Positions 7,120-17,633 are shown, counted from the stretch's first letter. The stretch is DNA of 64,000 nt from Arachidicoccus rhizosphaerae (GCF_900107765.1 NZ_FNQY01000006.1:62001-126000), one strand, 5' to 3'. Program-made: numbers and translations. Notes: generated by a model not told the origin, from the sequence alone.

Positions 7120-10100
7120 ATGTTCAAACATTCAGACAAAATTATTTTAAGCGCAGATATAGGCGGTTCACATGTAACCACAGGCCTGATTCATGTAGAT
7201 ACCCTGGAAGTCATTCCGGGTTCTATTAGGGAATCCAGACTTGACGCCAAGGCCGGCCCTGATATGATTTTAAATACCGGCCTGTTGCCCGCCTTTGATA
7301 CCGCCATTCAGGCGATTGCGGACTTTAAAGAGTCGTATCAGCTGGCAGGACTCGCCATTGCGATTCCCGGACCCTTTGATTATCAAAGAGGGATATTCAG
7401 GCTCAGCGGACTGGATAAATATGGTAATTTATATGGTGTGGACTTTAAAAGGTTCTTATATGATAGATTACCGCTGGATCCGGCCTTGCCTGTATTCTTT
7501 AAAAATGATGCGGACTGTTTTGGCCTGGGTGCCTATGCGACGCATGTGGGAGAAGTGCGGGTGCAGGAACTGGAAGACCGGGCACTGGCCAGTGGCCTGG
7601 CTGTCAATAAAATGATCGGCATTACACTGGGAACCGGACTGGGAAGTGCTTTTGTAGAAGACGGGCAGACCCTGGAAGGCGGCAAAGAAGTGCCGGAGGG
7701 CGGTCATTTATATAATCAACAGCTGCAGTTTTCCATGAAAACAGCTGATTTTGAAAATGTGGATCTACAGGAAGGGCTCTTCTCTTATGGAATGAGTGAA
7801 GAGCTGATCTCTACCAGGGGGTTACTCCATTATGTCAATAACCGGGTTTTTGATGTAAAGACGGATACTGCAGAAAGTAAACTGCTTGAAAACGTTAAGG
7901 ATCTGGCGGTTTTAGCCAGATCGGGCACCGATGCCCTGGGTGAGCATGACAAAGAAGCCGCTGCACTGGCAGTAGAAGCATTTAAAGTAATGGGTTTTGG
8001 TTTAGGTAGTTGTTTAAAGCCCTGGTTTGATAAATTCAAACCAGCCACTCTCGTGCTGGGCGGCGGTATAGCGGAAGCGTCAGATCTGTTTTTGCCTTCC
8101 TTAAAGCGGGCGATCGGGCAGCGTAGAAATCCGGCCGCTCAAACGGATGACCCGCCAGCGTTATCAGGCGCTGCAGACAGCGGAACGGCAGGTGAGCTGC
8201 CCATAAATATTGTTATATTAGATAAGCAGCAGATGCAGGTGACCCCATTAATAGGTGCCGCCTATGCGCTAAAACAATCTCTGGAAAATAATGTAGCTGG
8301 CTCCCTGAGCGCTTTGGATAAAATGCAGGGTCTGGATGTACTGGATACTCAGTGGCGCGGTACCCATCAATCATTACTCCCTAAAAGAATAGATGAAGGA
8401 CTCCAGGATGCAGTGGATAGCGGGAAGTATAATATCTTCCCTTTCCATAACATCGGTAAGGCTAAGATTAAATCCGGTTTTGAAGGGCTGGCCCGGCAAT
8501 TACTTACCATGAGCAGGAATCTACCGGTGAAGGCCATTGCCCTGGACGGTTACAGCGCAGTAGACTGGGCGGCCATGCAGGCAGGGCTGTCTGTTACTTT
8601 TAAGGCTTTAGGGTTATCTGTGCTTTGGATGGATATGGCATCCTTTGCCAGAGCTTCGCAGCAGATTGAAAGGCTGATAGAGCCTTATATTGGGAAGCCC
8701 GGCTCGGTCTGGGGTACCAAAACAGAACTCCATCTGACTGATTTATTTGATCATGGACACATTAAAACAAGCCTGACACCTAAACACATCCAGGCCTTTA
8801 ACAGCGACCTGGTTATTTTTTACGGTCCCGGGGCAGGCCTTGCCATGCCCGATATACCGGTAGCCTACGTGGAACTTCCTAAAAATGAGATCCAGTACCG
8901 GATGCGGGCGGGCAGGGCAGACAATCTGCTGACGAGTCTGAGGCCGGGTTATGCTGATCAGTACAAGCGGGCTTATTTTGTGGACTGGCCCATGCTGGAT
9001 GATTACAGGCAGCGTATAGCGCCTTTCATTAAAGTCAGTATCGACGCTCAGTGGCGCACAGATATAAACTGGATCCTACAGGAAGACCTTACAGCGGCAC
9101 TCCAACAATTGTCCCAGGCTCCCCTTCGCGTGCGTCCCTGGTTTGCACCGGGCGCCTGGGGCGGAGACTGGATGAAAACAAATTTTAAACAACTGAGCCC
9201 CATGGAAGTAAACTATGCCTGGTCTTTTGAGCTGATTGTACCCGAAAACGGTATTGTCCTGGAAAGCGACGGGCTGTTACTTGAAATTCCTTTTGATTTG
9301 CTGATGTTCAGTCATCCGGGTGATATACTGGGAGAAGACCAGCAGTATTTCGGGCATTATTTCCCGATCCGTTTTGATTTTCTGGACACTTTTAACGGCG
9401 GGAATTTATCCATTCAGTGCCATCCCTCTTTGCCTTATATCAAAGAACATTTCGGAGAAATGATCACCCAGGATGAGACCTATTACATCCTGGACGCCCA
9501 GCCGGGAGCAGGTGTCTATCTGGGCTTTCAGGAAGGCATAGAGCCCGAATCATTTAAGGCTGCCCTGGAACTAAGCCAGCAGGAAAATAAAGCACTTGAC
9601 ATCGAGCAGTACGTACAGCTGCTGCCTGCAAAAAAACATGATTTGTTTTTAATACCCAATCAGACCATCCATAGTGCCGGGGTCAACAATCTGGTGCTGG
9701 AAATCAGCGCCACCCCTTATATTTTCACCTTTAAAATGTATGACTGGGTAAGACCTGATCTGAATGGAAAGCCAAGGCCCATCAATATTGAACACGCCTT
9801 CCATAATCTGGATTTTTCCAGAAAAGGAGAGGCGGTTCAGGAAGAGCTGGTCAGCATACCCGAACTGATTGACTCAGGCAAGGATTATGAGCTCTGGGAT
9901 TTACCAACGCATCCGGAACATTTTTACGGGATTCACCGACTGGAATTTTTATCGGTAATGGAGGCTTCGCAGGCGCTATCCGGCAAGTGTAAGATTTTAA
10001 TGGTGGTAGAAGGTCCGGGGGTGATACTGGAACTGCCAGATGGCAGCCGCAGTTTTTATAGCTACGCCGAGACTTTTATTATTCCGGCTGCCGTCACCGG

Positions 10101-10224
10101 CTACCGGTTGATACATCCTGAGGCCGCCACTGACAACAAAGACAACCATCAGCCGGTACGAGAGACCCCTGACGCTCAGCCGGACACGAAGCGGGTGAAA
10201 GTCGTTCAGGCCTTTATCAGGTAA
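7120..10224 (+). CDS. ROK-family sugar kinase fused to a class I mannose-6-phosphate isomerase-like protein
   Basis: The 1034-residue protein is a multi-domain fusion. The N-terminal part (about 1-390) is a ROK-type kinase with SADIGGSHVTTGLI (phosphate-binding loop), FKNDADCFGLGAYA (catalytic Asp region), GITLGTGLGSAF and LVLGGGIAEA. The cysteine zinc motif of many ROK proteins is absent after GGHLY. A middle region (about 400-650) looks like a degenerate P-loop/kinase-type fold. The C-terminal part (about 650-1034) matches class I phosphomannose isomerase, with candidate zinc ligands in IQCHPS, DETYYIL and IPNQTIHSAG. It probably phosphorylates a hexose and isomerises mannose-6-phosphate to fructose-6-phosphate, channelling mannose released by the GH92 enzymes. 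It is cytoplasmic, with the sugar porter 48 bases downstream. Confidence 0.85.
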   Translation: MFKHSDKIILSADIGGSHVTTGLIHVDTLEVIPGSIRESRLDAKAGPDMILNTGLLPAFDTAIQAIADFKESYQLAGLAIAIPGPFDYQRGIFRLSGLDKYGNLYGVDFKRFLYDRLPLDPALPVFFKNDADCFGLGAYATHVGEVRVQELEDRALASGLAVNKMIGITLGTGLGSAFVEDGQTLEGGKEVPEGGHLYNQQLQFSMKTADFENVDLQEGLFSYGMSEELISTRGLLHYVNNRVFDVKTDTAESKLLENVKDLAVLARSGTDALGEHDKEAAALAVEAFKVMGFGLGSCLKPWFDKFKPATLVLGGGIAEASDLFLPSLKRAIGQRRNPAAQTDDPPALSGAADSGTAGELPINIVILDKQQMQVTPLIGAAYALKQSLENNVAGSLSALDKMQGLDVLDTQWRGTHQSLLPKRIDEGLQDAVDSGKYNIFPFHNIGKAKIKSGFEGLARQLLTMSRNLPVKAIALDGYSAVDWAAMQAGLSVTFKALGLSVLWMDMASFARASQQIERLIEPYIGKPGSVWGTKTELHLTDLFDHGHIKTSLTPKHIQAFNSDLVIFYGPGAGLAMPDIPVAYVELPKNEIQYRMRAGRADNLLTSLRPGYADQYKRAYFVDWPMLDDYRQRIAPFIKVSIDAQWRTDINWILQEDLTAALQQLSQAPLRVRPWFAPGAWGGDWMKTNFKQLSPMEVNYAWSFELIVPENGIVLESDGLLLEIPFDLLMFSHPGDILGEDQQYFGHYFPIRFDFLDTFNGGNLSIQCHPSLPYIKEHFGEMITQDETYYILDAQPGAGVYLGFQEGIEPESFKAALELSQQENKALDIEQYVQLLPAKKHDLFLIPNQTIHSAGVNNLVLEISATPYIFTFKMYDWVRPDLNGKPRPINIEHAFHNLDFSRKGEAVQEELVSIPELIDSGKDYELWDLPTHPEHFYGIHRLEFLSVMEASQALSGKCKILMVVEGPGVILELPDGSRSFYSYAETFIIPAAVTGYRLIHPEAATDNKDNHQPVRETPDAQPDTKRVKVVQAFIR

Positions 10225-10272
10225 CCTTGTTTCCCACTAGGATTTGCAACCATTATTTTTTAACAATCACAT

Positions 10273-11706
10273 ATGACTCATTCACAAAATAAGGCGGACC
10301 AGTCAGGCTTTAAATACCTGATTTTAATCTGCGGGATTGCCGCCATTGGTGGTTTTTTATTCGGTTTTGATACCGCTGTGATATCCGGCGTGGTAGGTTT
10401 TGTAAAATCAGAGTATGGCATGAGTGCAGCTAAAGAGGGCTGGTTTGTCAGCGTAGCCCTGCTCGGCTGCATCATCGGCGTTGCGGCTGCCGGTAAACTC
10501 AGTGACAGTTATGGCAGAAAAAAAGTGCTCCTGCTTTCTGCTTTGTTATTTACGGTGTCCGCCATTGGTTGTTGCCTGGTAGTGCCGGAGTCCCTGTTAA
10601 TTGGTTTCAGATTTATCGGCGGACTTGGAATCGGTGTAGCCTCCATGGTCTCTCCTTTGTACATAACAGAGTTTGCGCCGCCAAGGCTCAGAGGCAGGCT
10701 GGTAGCCATTTATCAACTGGCGATTACCCTGGGTATTTTGGCTGCCTATTTTTCCAATGCCTGGCTGCTGGGTTTATCCACAGGTCCTGCCGGAAGCCTT
10801 CACGGCAGCTTCTGGCAGTGGATCATCCATGATCATGTCTGGCGCAGTATGCTCGGTATGGGCGTGTTGCCGGCTATTATTTTTATGGGGAGCCTGCTGT
10901 TTATTCCGGAGTCTCCCAGATGGCTGATGACTAATGGCCGCGCCACGCAGGCCAGTAAATGGGTCCATAAAGTCAATACGCCGATGGCAGCAGAAATCGA
11001 GCTGGCGGCCATCAGAACTGCGGTTCATGGGCCGGAGGATAAAAAGAATAAAAAGGGTTTAAAAGAACTGACAACGCCGCTATACAGAACGGCGCTTATC
11101 ATCGGACTGCTACTGCCTGCGCTGTCGCAGTTCTCCGGTATTAATGCAGTGATTTATTATGGCCCCAGGATCTTGGACGCTGCCGGGTTTAGCCTCGGCG
11201 GAGCTTTTGGCGGCCAGGTCTCCATTGGGATCATCAATATGCTGTTCACTTTTGTCGCTATTTTTACGGTTGACAAATGGGGCCGGCGTCCTTTACTATT
11301 AGTTGGGACTTCTATCGCCTGCCTGGCCCTTGTTGTTATTGGCTTTTTATTTTTTAAGGGCGTTACGCAAGGACCCTGGATTTTACTTTTTATCCTGCTC
11401 TATATAGCCTGCTTTGCTTTTTCCTTCGGACCGGTTTGCTGGATCATTGTAGGGGAAATTTTCCCGACGCATATCAGAGGGCGGGCCATGGGGCTTGCCA
11501 CCTTGTCTTTATGGGTGGCTAATTTTTTTGTGGGCTGGCTGACTCCCGTTTTATTGGACCGGGTTGGTCCGGCTGGCACTTTCTGGATCTTTGCCGTTCT
11601 GTGTGCGCCTACCATCTGGCTGACCATTGAGTTAATCCCGGAAACCAAGGGACATAACCTGGAAGAAATCACCCTGTACTGGGAACAAAGAGCGCATAAA
11701 AAATAA
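10273..11706 (+). CDS. MFS sugar porter (sugar:H+ symporter family)
   Basis: The 477-residue protein has 12 predicted membrane segments and the sugar-porter signatures: GFDTAVISG in TM1, DSYGRKKVLLLSALLF, RFIGGLGIGVASMVSPLYITEFAPPRLRG, PESPRWL, FSGINAVIYYGPRI, KWGRRPLLLVG and the C-terminal PETKG. Members (XylE/GLUT type) import monosaccharides across the inner membrane. It sits between the mannose kinase/isomerase fusion and the GH92 genes, so mannose is the likeliest substrate. The sequence itself does not show specificity. Confidence 0.93.
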   Translation: MTHSQNKADQSGFKYLILICGIAAIGGFLFGFDTAVISGVVGFVKSEYGMSAAKEGWFVSVALLGCIIGVAAAGKLSDSYGRKKVLLLSALLFTVSAIGCCLVVPESLLIGFRFIGGLGIGVASMVSPLYITEFAPPRLRGRLVAIYQLAITLGILAAYFSNAWLLGLSTGPAGSLHGSFWQWIIHDHVWRSMLGMGVLPAIIFMGSLLFIPESPRWLMTNGRATQASKWVHKVNTPMAAEIELAAIRTAVHGPEDKKNKKGLKELTTPLYRTALIIGLLLPALSQFSGINAVIYYGPRILDAAGFSLGGAFGGQVSIGIINMLFTFVAIFTVDKWGRRPLLLVGTSIACLALVVIGFLFFKGVTQGPWILLFILLYIACFAFSFGPVCWIIVGEIFPTHIRGRAMGLATLSLWVANFFVGWLTPVLLDRVGPAGTFWIFAVLCAPTIWLTIELIPETKGHNLEEITLYWEQRAHKK

Positions 11707-11738
11707 AGGTTGCATCCTCAAACATTAATCAGAAAATC

Positions 11739-14267
11739 ATGCTACAGCAACACACAATAAATGATTGGCAAATGACCAGGCGTCATACATTTAAAAACCA
11801 TCTACGGCCCTTTCAGAAACTAGGCTATCTCTTGTGCGGCGTTATGCTGCTGCTGGGCAGTACAGCGACCGGTTGTTTTGCGCAAAAAGCGAAGGAGCAG
11901 GACTCCGCGTTTTCTTTTGTAAAACCTGCCATCGGATCTGCCCAGAGCAGGTGGTTTTTCTTTACGCCCGCGGCGGTGCCGCAAGGCATGGCAAAACTCG
12001 CGGCCTCTACCAACGGGCATTATGGGAACGCCTCCGGGTGGGAAGCGGTAGGATATGATCCCAGAGATAAAACCATTGAAGGATTTGTGCTCTTTCATGA
12101 GTGGCAGTTAGGCGGAGCCATGCTCACTGCGACCAATGGAGATTTATTGACAAGGGTAGGGGATAGTGCTGATCAGGTAAAAAAGGGATTCCGGTCACAT
12201 TTTGACCCGAAGACCCAGCGGGCTGAACCGGGTTATTATAAGGTACTACTGAAAGACTACAATATTAAAGCCGAGCTGACGGCAACTAAGCATGTAGGCT
12301 TTTTAAGATTCAGCTTTCCCCAAAAAGCACCTAAAAACGACGCTCATAACAGGCCGGGCAATCGTATATTGCTACTCATGGGACAAAAATGGGGCGAAAG
12401 CGGGGAGGTTCAGGCCGCCAGTGTCCATATGACTGATGCCACCCATTTTGAAGGTTACGTCCGGACGTCTCCTAAATACGTGGAAATTTTTGATCCCGGA
12501 GGAGCAGTGCAGATGTATATCTACGGGAGCTTAAGTAAGGCACCTCAGTCCGTGGGTAGTTTTAACCGTACGCGTGTGAACCAGGCGGATAACCGCTTTC
12601 AAGCCAGCGACAGCGGGCAGGGGGCCGGACTATATTTTAACTACCCGGACGACCAGTACGCAGAGGGCCCTGTTGAAGTAAAAGTGGGACTTTCTTATAC
12701 CAGTATAGCAAACGCTAAAAATAACCTGGCGGCCGAAGCCGGCTCTTTAGATTTTAATCAGGCCAGAGATCAGGCTTTCAGTATTTGGAGAACCGCTCTT
12801 GGTAAAATTAAAGTTTCAGGAGGTACCCAGGCCCTTAAAGAAAAATTTTATACGGGGCTTTATCACGCTCTTCTCGGCAGAGGGGTGGTCAGTGATGTGA
12901 ATGGAGATTATCCCTTAGCCTATAACCAGCAGGGCGGAGGCTCCGGTCATATTTTGCCACAAAAGGGAATAAAAAACAATTTACCCTTTCAGATGTTGAA
13001 TACAGATGCTATCTGGGGTGGTTATTGGAACCTGACGCAGCTCTGGAGTCTCGTTTATCCCAGTTATTTAACGGATTTTGTTTATACCCAGCTGGAGATG
13101 TATAAAAACAGAGGCTGGTTTTCTGATGGCCTGGTAAATAGTCAATACGCATCCGGAGTAGGAACTAATTTTGTAGGATTAGTCCTGGCATCTGCCTATC
13201 AGATGGGCTTTTTCAAGGATGCAGATGAGAAAACAAAAGAAACGGTCTATGCGGCAGTCCGTAAAAATGTGCTGGGGACTAAAGATAAGGCAGGTCAGAG
13301 GCCGGTAGGTGCCGGCAAAAGTGATCTGGCGGCTTTTGTCAAAAGAGGCTATGTACCTTATATCGACCAGCAAGGCTCTACCGAGGAGGGCTCAAATTTT
13401 TCCGCCTCACATACCCTTGAGTATTGTTTTGGCGCTTATGCAGCTGCCCAGCTGGCAGAGCGTATGGGCAAGACAGCTGATCAGCAGCTTTTTAATCATT
13501 ATGCAAAGGGCTGGCACCATATTTTTGACAGCAGCCTCGGACTGATCAGACCTAAGGATACGGCCGGGCATTTTATTGATCATTACGATCCCTATGAACC
13601 CTGGAGAGGATTTCAGGAAGGCAACGGGATGCAGTACTCCTTTTTTGTTCCCTGGGATCCGGCAGGTCTGGTGGAGGCGGTAGGTAAAGACAGCTTTAAT
13701 ACACGTTTACAGTCCATATTTACCACTGCAGTGGATCAGGGTTTTGGAGGCGGAAAGCAGGTGGATGCCTTCTCCGGTGTTAAAGCCGCCTATAATCAGG
13801 GCAATCAGCCGGATATGCAAATGAGCTGGCTCTTTAACTTCTCGGCACAGCCCTGGCGGACGCAGTACTGGACCAGAAAGATTGTGGAGGATTTTTACGG
13901 GACGCAGCTGGTGCACGGCTACGGCTACGGACAGGATGAAGACCAGGGCCAGCTGGGCAGCTGGCTGGTAATGACATCCTTGGGCCTTTTTGATGTGAAA
14001 GGGCTTACAGACAAGAGGCCGATCATAGAGCTGGGAAGTCCTGCTTTTACCCGCGCCGAAATTCAGCTTGGGAACGGAAAAAAGCTATTGATTGAAGCGC
14101 AAAACAACGGTGAACAAAATCCATATGTTCAATCGGTGACTTTTAACGGAAAGGCGATTGATCAGTGCTGGTTATACAGAGATCAGCTCCTGGAGGGTGG
14201 CACCCTGCATTTTGTAATGGGCAGTACTGCTAATAAAAACTGGGGTATCACCCATCTTCCTAAATAA
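11739..14267 (+). CDS. GH92 family alpha-mannosidase, exported
   Basis: The 842-residue protein starts with an export signal (LGYLLCGVMLLLGSTATGCFAQ; cleavage after FAQ or possible lipidation at the Cys). An ATG at 11772 is an alternative start. GH92 features include DPRDKTIEGFVLFHEWQLGG, NTDAIWGGYWNLTQLWSLVYP, the acid-containing QEGNGMQYSFFVPWDPAGLV, and the metal-binding DEDQGQLGSWLVMTSLGLF. GH92 enzymes are calcium-dependent exo-alpha-mannosidases that invert configuration. The usual NEP motif is altered to GNQPDMQMSWLFN, and the HIHL-type motif is also changed, so linkage specificity may differ from classical members. It is followed by a second GH92 gene after 51 bases. Confidence 0.85.
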   Translation: MLQQHTINDWQMTRRHTFKNHLRPFQKLGYLLCGVMLLLGSTATGCFAQKAKEQDSAFSFVKPAIGSAQSRWFFFTPAAVPQGMAKLAASTNGHYGNASGWEAVGYDPRDKTIEGFVLFHEWQLGGAMLTATNGDLLTRVGDSADQVKKGFRSHFDPKTQRAEPGYYKVLLKDYNIKAELTATKHVGFLRFSFPQKAPKNDAHNRPGNRILLLMGQKWGESGEVQAASVHMTDATHFEGYVRTSPKYVEIFDPGGAVQMYIYGSLSKAPQSVGSFNRTRVNQADNRFQASDSGQGAGLYFNYPDDQYAEGPVEVKVGLSYTSIANAKNNLAAEAGSLDFNQARDQAFSIWRTALGKIKVSGGTQALKEKFYTGLYHALLGRGVVSDVNGDYPLAYNQQGGGSGHILPQKGIKNNLPFQMLNTDAIWGGYWNLTQLWSLVYPSYLTDFVYTQLEMYKNRGWFSDGLVNSQYASGVGTNFVGLVLASAYQMGFFKDADEKTKETVYAAVRKNVLGTKDKAGQRPVGAGKSDLAAFVKRGYVPYIDQQGSTEEGSNFSASHTLEYCFGAYAAAQLAERMGKTADQQLFNHYAKGWHHIFDSSLGLIRPKDTAGHFIDHYDPYEPWRGFQEGNGMQYSFFVPWDPAGLVEAVGKDSFNTRLQSIFTTAVDQGFGGGKQVDAFSGVKAAYNQGNQPDMQMSWLFNFSAQPWRTQYWTRKIVEDFYGTQLVHGYGYGQDEDQGQLGSWLVMTSLGLFDVKGLTDKRPIIELGSPAFTRAEIQLGNGKKLLIEAQNNGEQNPYVQSVTFNGKAIDQCWLYRDQLLEGGTLHFVMGSTANKNWGITHLPK

Positions 14268-14318
14268 AGGCACGTCCATTAAAACAGTTTAAGTCTAAAT
14301 CATTCAAAATATCGAGTC

Positions 14319-17300
14319 ATGATAAACTGCCGCTTAAGGCCCAAGCGTTTTTATGTGAAGGGTAAAGAGTGTTTGCTGGGTGTTTTAATAACGGGTATGT
14401 GGGTGAGTGGTATTCAGGGCCGCTTGTCCGCGCAAGTCATCGTCACTAAAGTAACGGATAACCGGCAGCTGGCGGGCGACTTATCCATGAAAACCCTCTG
14501 GAAAATAGCGGATAAAGACGGGTCATCAAAAGCAATGGCTCTGGCACCCGGCCATTACGAGGATTTTCTGAAGGCTGACTATGGCTGGGAAGATAAGTTT
14601 TACCTCGTAGGCTATTCAAAAGACTCAACGGACTGGCCATATGTTTTACCCGGACCGGATGATTCCTTCGGTGGAACCAGCGGGACGGCAGGAGTCAGAA
14701 ATCCGGTATTAAATATCTTGTTTGGCTTAGATGGCAGCCGCGCTGATCCGGCCGGTTTAAAAAGTCAGCTGGTGATTGAACTGGTCGGCTATCAGGGGGA
14801 CAAACCGGCTCATCTTGAAATAGGCATAAATGGCCATTTATTCAGCTGTCAGCTGCAAAAAGACACCCTGATCAATTTTGTGAAAGGTGACGCCGCATCT
14901 ATAGCTGCTGCTAAAAAAGCGCATTTAGGCCGAACCATTCGGGTGTCTGCTACCGGATTATTAAAAAATGGTGGCAACGAGATAACGCTTACCTCTACGG
15001 CCGGCTCCTGGGTGGTGTTTGATCAGATAAGAATGGAGGTGGCGGGCTCTAAAAATGCTGAGACGCTGCTGAAGCGTCCCGCTCCAGGAAAAAGTTCGCT
15101 CTTTTTACGGGAGGTGCATCCTGCTGATTATGCCATCAGCCGGGACGAAAAGAAATTTCAGCCACTACTGGTGGATGTACAGCAGCTTACAGGAAGACCT
15201 GAACTTAGTGTAAAGCTGGATGGCCGGCAAATTTTTGAAAGAAAACTGGATACGGGCAGATTTGATTTGGAAGTGCCTATGGCCGCTGTCCGGCAAAAGA
15301 CAAAAAGTACCTATGAAATCTACGCCGACGGCACGCTGGTGCAGTCGGGGAGCATTTTGCGTAGTCCGCAGCCTTTAATAACCCCTGCGGATTATATCAA
15401 TACCAGGATGGGTACGGCGCATTCCAGGTGGATGATTGCTCCCGGCCCCTGGGCGCCGTTCAGTATGGTAAAGATCAGCCCGGATAATCAGAACGCAGGC
15501 TGGTCCAGCGGTTATGATCCTATTTATCATAGTATTGGCACTTTTAGTCATATACATGAATGGACCTTGTCCGGGCTGGGGACTTTCCCTACCAGCGGCC
15601 CTTTGAGACTTCAGGTCGGCAAGGCGGGTGGAGCCGGTGTTGCGGGTTCTGATTTAGGTTACCGGTCAAATTATGACCCCGTCTCAGAGAAAGCAGCCGT
15701 TAATTATTATAAGGTGCACCTGACTGACCATGATATTGAAGCTGAATTGACGGCCACCACCCGCTGTAGTTTCCAACGCTATACCTATCCCGGAGGGCAG
15801 GACAGCCGTATTATGATTGATTTAAAAACGCCGGCGGAGTATCATTATAATTTGAAAGAAGTCTATTTTAAAAAAGTCAGTGATTATAAAATAGTCGGTT
15901 ATAGTCATCAGTTTGCGCCTCAGGTCTGGTCCAGCGATGCGGACCAGGACTATACCATCCATTTTGTCATGGAATTTGATCAGCCGATTGCAAAAATCGG
16001 CTACTGGAATGCGGATCATGTTATGACGGGGGACAGTGTCTTATTTGTCTCTGCTGAGTCTGCCGGTGCTTTTGTGGAGTTTGATACGCGTAATAATAAA
16101 ACGGTTCAGGTAAGAACGGGGATCTCTTTGGTCAGCATTGAAAATGCAGAACAGAATCTTTCAACGGAAATCTCCGGGCCTTTTGGCTGGGATTTTAATC
16201 AGGTAAAGGCTCATGCACTGAATAGTTGGAATGATCTGGTCGGCAGGGTTAAAATAGAGTCAGATGACCGCAGGGAAAAGATGCGCTTTTATACGAACCT
16301 ATACCGTGCCCTTTGCAGCAGAAATACCTGGAGTGATGTGAATGGCCAGTGGAGGGATGCCAGCGGGCAGGTACAGCAATTAAATGACGCTTCTGCCAGG
16401 GCACTGGGCTGTGACGCTTTTTGGAATACTTTCTGGAATCTGAACCAGTTATGGAACCTGGCTTTTCCGGAGTGGTCTTCCAGATGGGTGAAGTCGCAAC
16501 TGGCCATGTATGATGCGGACGGCTGGCTGGCCAAAGGGCCTGCCGGCATGAACTACATACCGGTCATGGTAGCGGAGCATGAGATACCCTTAATTGTCAG
16601 TGCTTACCAGATGGGTGTCCGGGATTTTGATGCCCATAAAGCGCTCAGCGCTGCCGTTAAAATGCAGACGACGCCATCTCAGAAAGTGGGCAAATCCGGT
16701 TATGCCGGTAACAGGGATCTTACCGCTTATTTGCAGCATCATTATGTGCCCTCTGATAAAGGCCGGTTCTCTAATACACTGGAATATAGCTACGATGACT
16801 GGACCGTTAGTCAGCTGGCTAAGTCTCTGGGTGACAGTAGCGTTTACCACGACTTTAAAAGCAGAGGCAGCTGGTGGAAAAATGCCATAGATTCTGTCAC
16901 CGGTTATGCCCGTTTAAAAGACGCCGCCGGTAAATGGATGGCGCCTTTTGATCCCTTCAGGTCCGGGGCAAATAGTCAGTACGTGGAAGGCAATAGCTGG
17001 CAACTGACCTATTATGTGCCACAGGATGTTCCCGGGTTAATCAAAACAATCGGACGAGACCGTTTTTTAGAAAGACTGCAGTGGGGCTTTAAAGAAAGTG
17101 AAAAGCTACGTTATAATGCACCGGGGGATCAGTACTGGGATTATCCTGTCATCCAGGGCAATGAGCAGTCGATGCATTTTGCCTATCTGTTTAACTGGGC
17201 CGGCAAGCCCTGGCTCACACAAAAATGGAGCCGTTCTATACTGGAAAGATATTACGGCTATGGCCTGGCCAATGCTTATCTGGGGGATGAGGATCAGGGA

Positions 17301-17633
17301 CAGATGAGTGCGTGGTTTGTGATGACGGCCTTAGGCCTCTTTCAGATGGATGGCGGCAGTGCATCTAATCCCGTATATGAGATCGGCAGTCCTTTATATC
17401 CGGCGGTGACCATAGATCTGGGTGGTCGTTATAACAGGGGGCAAACTTTTAAGATTATTGCTAAAGGAGCCTCCAGAACCAATAAATATGTACAGTCAGC
17501 CCGTTTAAATGGTAATGTGCTTCACCGTTTTTATTTTCCGGCCACAGAGTTGCTCAAAGGGGGCGTGCTGGAACTTCAGATGGGCCCCCGGCCTAATTAT
17601 AACTGGGGGGTTGGGGATTTGCCAAAAAGATAA
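14319..17633 (+). CDS. GH92 family alpha-mannosidase with N-terminal lyase-type accessory domain
   Basis: At 1104 residues this is about 350 longer than a typical GH92. After a signal peptide comes a region (about 40-245) that resembles domains of family 4 polysaccharide lyases (KTLWKIADKDGSSKAMALA, FYLVGYSKDSTDWPYVLPGPDDSFGG, WVVFDQIRMEV). A small beta domain follows (about 250-345). The GH92 catalytic part starts near 350 (ITPADYINTRMGTAHSRWM) and includes DAFWNTFWNLNQLWNLAFPEW, YVEGNSWQLTYYVPQDVPGLI, GNEQSMHFAYLFNW and GDEDQGQMSAWFVMTALGLF. The accessory part lacks an obvious catalytic domain and is likely carbohydrate-binding. It probably removes alpha-linked mannose in the periplasm or at the surface; the domain combination suggests a specific glycan context. 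Confidence 0.83.
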   Translation: MINCRLRPKRFYVKGKECLLGVLITGMWVSGIQGRLSAQVIVTKVTDNRQLAGDLSMKTLWKIADKDGSSKAMALAPGHYEDFLKADYGWEDKFYLVGYSKDSTDWPYVLPGPDDSFGGTSGTAGVRNPVLNILFGLDGSRADPAGLKSQLVIELVGYQGDKPAHLEIGINGHLFSCQLQKDTLINFVKGDAASIAAAKKAHLGRTIRVSATGLLKNGGNEITLTSTAGSWVVFDQIRMEVAGSKNAETLLKRPAPGKSSLFLREVHPADYAISRDEKKFQPLLVDVQQLTGRPELSVKLDGRQIFERKLDTGRFDLEVPMAAVRQKTKSTYEIYADGTLVQSGSILRSPQPLITPADYINTRMGTAHSRWMIAPGPWAPFSMVKISPDNQNAGWSSGYDPIYHSIGTFSHIHEWTLSGLGTFPTSGPLRLQVGKAGGAGVAGSDLGYRSNYDPVSEKAAVNYYKVHLTDHDIEAELTATTRCSFQRYTYPGGQDSRIMIDLKTPAEYHYNLKEVYFKKVSDYKIVGYSHQFAPQVWSSDADQDYTIHFVMEFDQPIAKIGYWNADHVMTGDSVLFVSAESAGAFVEFDTRNNKTVQVRTGISLVSIENAEQNLSTEISGPFGWDFNQVKAHALNSWNDLVGRVKIESDDRREKMRFYTNLYRALCSRNTWSDVNGQWRDASGQVQQLNDASARALGCDAFWNTFWNLNQLWNLAFPEWSSRWVKSQLAMYDADGWLAKGPAGMNYIPVMVAEHEIPLIVSAYQMGVRDFDAHKALSAAVKMQTTPSQKVGKSGYAGNRDLTAYLQHHYVPSDKGRFSNTLEYSYDDWTVSQLAKSLGDSSVYHDFKSRGSWWKNAIDSVTGYARLKDAAGKWMAPFDPFRSGANSQYVEGNSWQLTYYVPQDVPGLIKTIGRDRFLERLQWGFKESEKLRYNAPGDQYWDYPVIQGNEQSMHFAYLFNWAGKPWLTQKWSRSILERYYGYGLANAYLGDEDQGQMSAWFVMTALGLFQMDGGSASNPVYEIGSPLYPAVTIDLGGRYNRGQTFKIIAKGASRTNKYVQSARLNGNVLHRFYFPATELLKGGVLELQMGPRPNYNWGVGDLPKR

